DNA of 64,000 nt, from assembly GCF_020921035.1 (NCBI RefSeq), contig NC_063150.1, positions 26,459,826 through 26,523,825 of the forward strand, written 5' to 3'. Numbering within the stretch: position 1 is the first letter of the stretch; the number at the start of each line of letters is the position of its first letter. Positions 61,904 through 64,000 of this stretch are shown in pieces. Below the pieces are notes generated by a model. The model worked only from the letters and a program-made list of their open reading frames with translations, did no database searches and was not told where the DNA came from. A program made the translations under genes and the position numbers. This DNA is from Rhodamnia argentea (taxonomy: Eukaryota > Streptophyta > Magnoliopsida > Myrtales > Myrtaceae).

Positions 61904-62855
61904 ATGGGTTGCCGGAAGTCGAAGCATGCTGTTGCCACCGAAAACACCATTACCAAAAGCAGGAGTTCAAGCGCCAATCTTGAGGAGAACAAAGGAGTAG
62001 CACGAAAAGTTCCTCAGATGGAAGCAATTGGGAATGCAACGGCATTACTTGTGCTGCAAGAAATCAACCATGAGGTGAGCCAGGATCCGGGAGCTGCAGC
62101 TGATGTCAAGGACATAAGAGAACATCATGAGCCGGAACAAGAAGAAGACAACGGCGAAGAAGAAACAAAAGCCAAGGATGAAAACGGGGAGGAAGAGAAG
62201 CATGTGGAGGAAGAAAATGGGGTCGAGCTGGAGCAGGAGCTAGTGCCGGAGATGGAACCAGTAGTAGAAGAGGAAGAGGAAGAGGCAGAGCCAGAGCCCG
62301 GGAGATTAATATCCCATGACTCACCGGTTCATTACTTCTCTGACGAGGAATTGCTGGAAGGGATCTTGTCTGAGGGGCTCTCCTCCGAGTACTACTCTCC
62401 CCGGCATGAACCGGTCAAGGAGGGCGAGCACGGTGAAGCGGTGGTGGAAGAGAAGAATGCAACTGGACTGGCAAAGGCAGAGGAATTGAGGGAGAAGGAA
62501 AATGACTCTGCTCCTGATGAGGTACTTGAATGAATCTTTTACTGAGAATTTTGCTGCTGAGTTCTGACAATAGCGACGTGTATTCAGGATCATAAGATCA
62601 CGCGTGCAGGTTCCGAGACATATGTCTCGAGGCCACGCTAATCCACACAACCCGTCCTTTTCCCTTGATTTTGATACATTTACTATGCATTTGAACATTG
62701 ACGAGAAGACCAAGAAGTGCAAACATCTCGGACTGACTGTTTGAGCTTGTTTTCTGATTGAGATGGTTAACTCTTCCCAAAGTTGACAGAACTATGTTTC
62801 TGTGCAGGAAGTTGCCGCTCGTTTAGCAACTGGAGAAGTAGCGAGGAGCAACTGA
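61904..62855 (+). CDS. acidic disordered protein with N-terminal MGC lipidation signal
   Basis: Two exons, 61904-62521 and 62808-62855 (borders GATGAG/GTACTT and GTGCAG/GAAGTT), give 221 residues ending EVAARLATGEVARSN. Reading through the donor would give 209 residues, so intron retention is an alternative. The start MGCRKSKHAV offers Gly2 for myristoylation and Cys3 plus basic residues for membrane binding. Residues 65-135 are almost all Glu/Asp/Lys, a low-complexity acidic tract. A more complex motif follows, SHDSPVHYFSDEELLEGILSEG (about 139-160, two parts), likely the conserved core. No enzyme or binding domain is visible. I do not recognise the family; a membrane-tethered acidic adaptor is a guess. 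Purine-rich composition comes from the Glu codons. Confidence 0.7.
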
Positions 62856-64000
62856 ATCGAAGAAGCAGGATCGCAGCCTTTTATGCCTTAGTTACTTAAA
62901 ATTACAGTGATGCAGTTCCGTTCTCGGCGCCAAGAATTGTCGAACAGAGAACAGACTCAAGGGTTGGAGCCTCGGTCGAAATGTATAGGATTTAATAGTG
63001 TGCATTGGGGTTGAAGAGATGATCAGTATTCCTATATATCACTCCTCGAATTGCTGTCACCTCGCGGTTTTACACTCTGTCAGAAGGAGGAGTTGAAAAT
63101 AAAAGGATCCTTGAATCACATAAGGTGATCAAATCATAATCAGAGTCATGGAGGCTAGATTTGAAGTACTAGAAAAATACCCTTGTGCAAATGCAATTTA
63201 AACGTGGAGCTAAACTTGAGATAATAGCAGTGTACCTTGTCAACAGATAGTGAGACAACGAAATCTGAATAAATACCTATAGCTCTTATCGGTAGAAGGA
63301 TAGAGATGGAAACAAATAACTCTCGTGGCCCAAAATGCAAAAAAATAAGAGTATGGAACATTAAGTTACTTGTATTCATAGGTCATTCCGGCGTAACCTA
63401 GATAACAAATAAATAGTAGTTAATGCCATTGCAATTGCCATTACAAAGGTATTTTATTCTGCATGGAATTCTTGTAGACTAATGGTCTTACATGTCTGCA
63501 ACTCTTGGCAGAGAAAATTGAGGTTGTTAGTTTCTAGGGAAGTGGAGGGCCGCACATATCCAGAACCAACATCAGAAAGAAACAAATTTCGTGCTTAGAT
63601 ATGAGAGGAGCCATTTGTTTTTCTTAAGCGTAGTCTATGAGCTTGGAGCCTAGTGCTATTACTTTTTTCGGAATCATTCAATGTGGGCATCTTCATCTTT
63701 GAGATGCCTAACAATGTTACCATGTGCCTGTCCTAATTTTGATAGATTAATTGCACAGGAAGCTGATGTTTTGTGTCCATTCGTCCCCGGATAGAAGGGA
63801 TTCACAATCACCGCGAGCAGATTTTCAAAAAAGAATTATATTGGGATCATCCATGAAATCGCTGATGAGCCTCGTATTATGCATTAGATGCTTAAAAACA
63901 CAAGACTACATTGGAAAAGAACGCAGTGTGTATACTGTGCATTGTTGACTTTGTCACAATCAACTAACGTTGCAATATTCTATTGAAACAGTATCAGCGA
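62856..64000. other. 3' flank of the MGC gene, no further gene seen
   Basis: The 3' untranslated region of the MGC gene covers the first few hundred bases. Open frames at 63.16-63.38 (-) and 63.75-63.95 (+) are short and have no domain or splice partner. A gene reaching in from beyond the window cannot be excluded. Confidence 0.5.

Noticed and set aside
62106..62324. Minus-strand Leu/Pro-rich frame
   Set aside because: It is antisense to the Glu-rich tract of the MGC gene, where GAG and GAA read as CTC and TTC.

Overview
The window is nuclear DNA of a flowering plant, almost certainly a eudicot and probably woody. The genes have many short introns with GT-AG borders, the intergenic DNA is AT-rich and full of small non-autonomous transposons and GA/CT microsatellites, and every recognisable protein belongs to a plant family. 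The species cannot be named from the sequence alone. Gene models were built by hand: exons were joined where GT and AG borders, reading phase and family similarity agreed. || Layout. 535-3348 (-) inactive beta-amylase BAM9. 3.7-10.5 kb gene-poor. 10558-11404 (-) a Gly/Pro-rich protein with a Cys-rich hydrophobic segment. 13256-17903 (-) a CDK-like Ser/Thr kinase of the At1g54610/IBS1 type with an N-myristoylation signal. 18.4-28.3 kb gene-poor, with several foldback and MITE-like elements. 28.1-30.8 kb a tandem duplication carrying two unlisted small genes (53 and 47 codons) for related single-helix peptides. 31.2-47.1 kb a four-unit tandem array of F-box genes (-), each with a variable piece of the divergent neighbour, divinyl chlorophyllide 8-vinyl reductase (DVR/PCB2). 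Only the last unit keeps an intact DVR (47124-48380, +). 50251-52345 (-) CASP-like protein 1D1-type. 52.4-56.5 kb gene-poor, with a hAT-like MITE. 56555-60876 (-) an 11-exon helical-repeat (PPR/TPR-like) protein, probably mitochondrial. 61904-62855 (+) an acidic, disordered protein starting MGC. || How the genes relate. BAM9 and DVR are neighbours in Arabidopsis (At5g18670 and At5g18660), so the window preserves an old linkage now stretched to about 44 kb by the kinase region, the peptide pair and the F-box array. Apart from the F-box/DVR head-to-head pairs, which probably share a promoter region, there is no sign of joint function. || Main points of interest: the small peptide pair, whose differences preserve the reading frame; the F-box/DVR segmental array with DVR start fragments and indels; and transposon insertions dated by comparing array units (a foldback element before F-box A, a Mutator-like element between units A and B, and two elements splitting the F-box D/DVR promoter).
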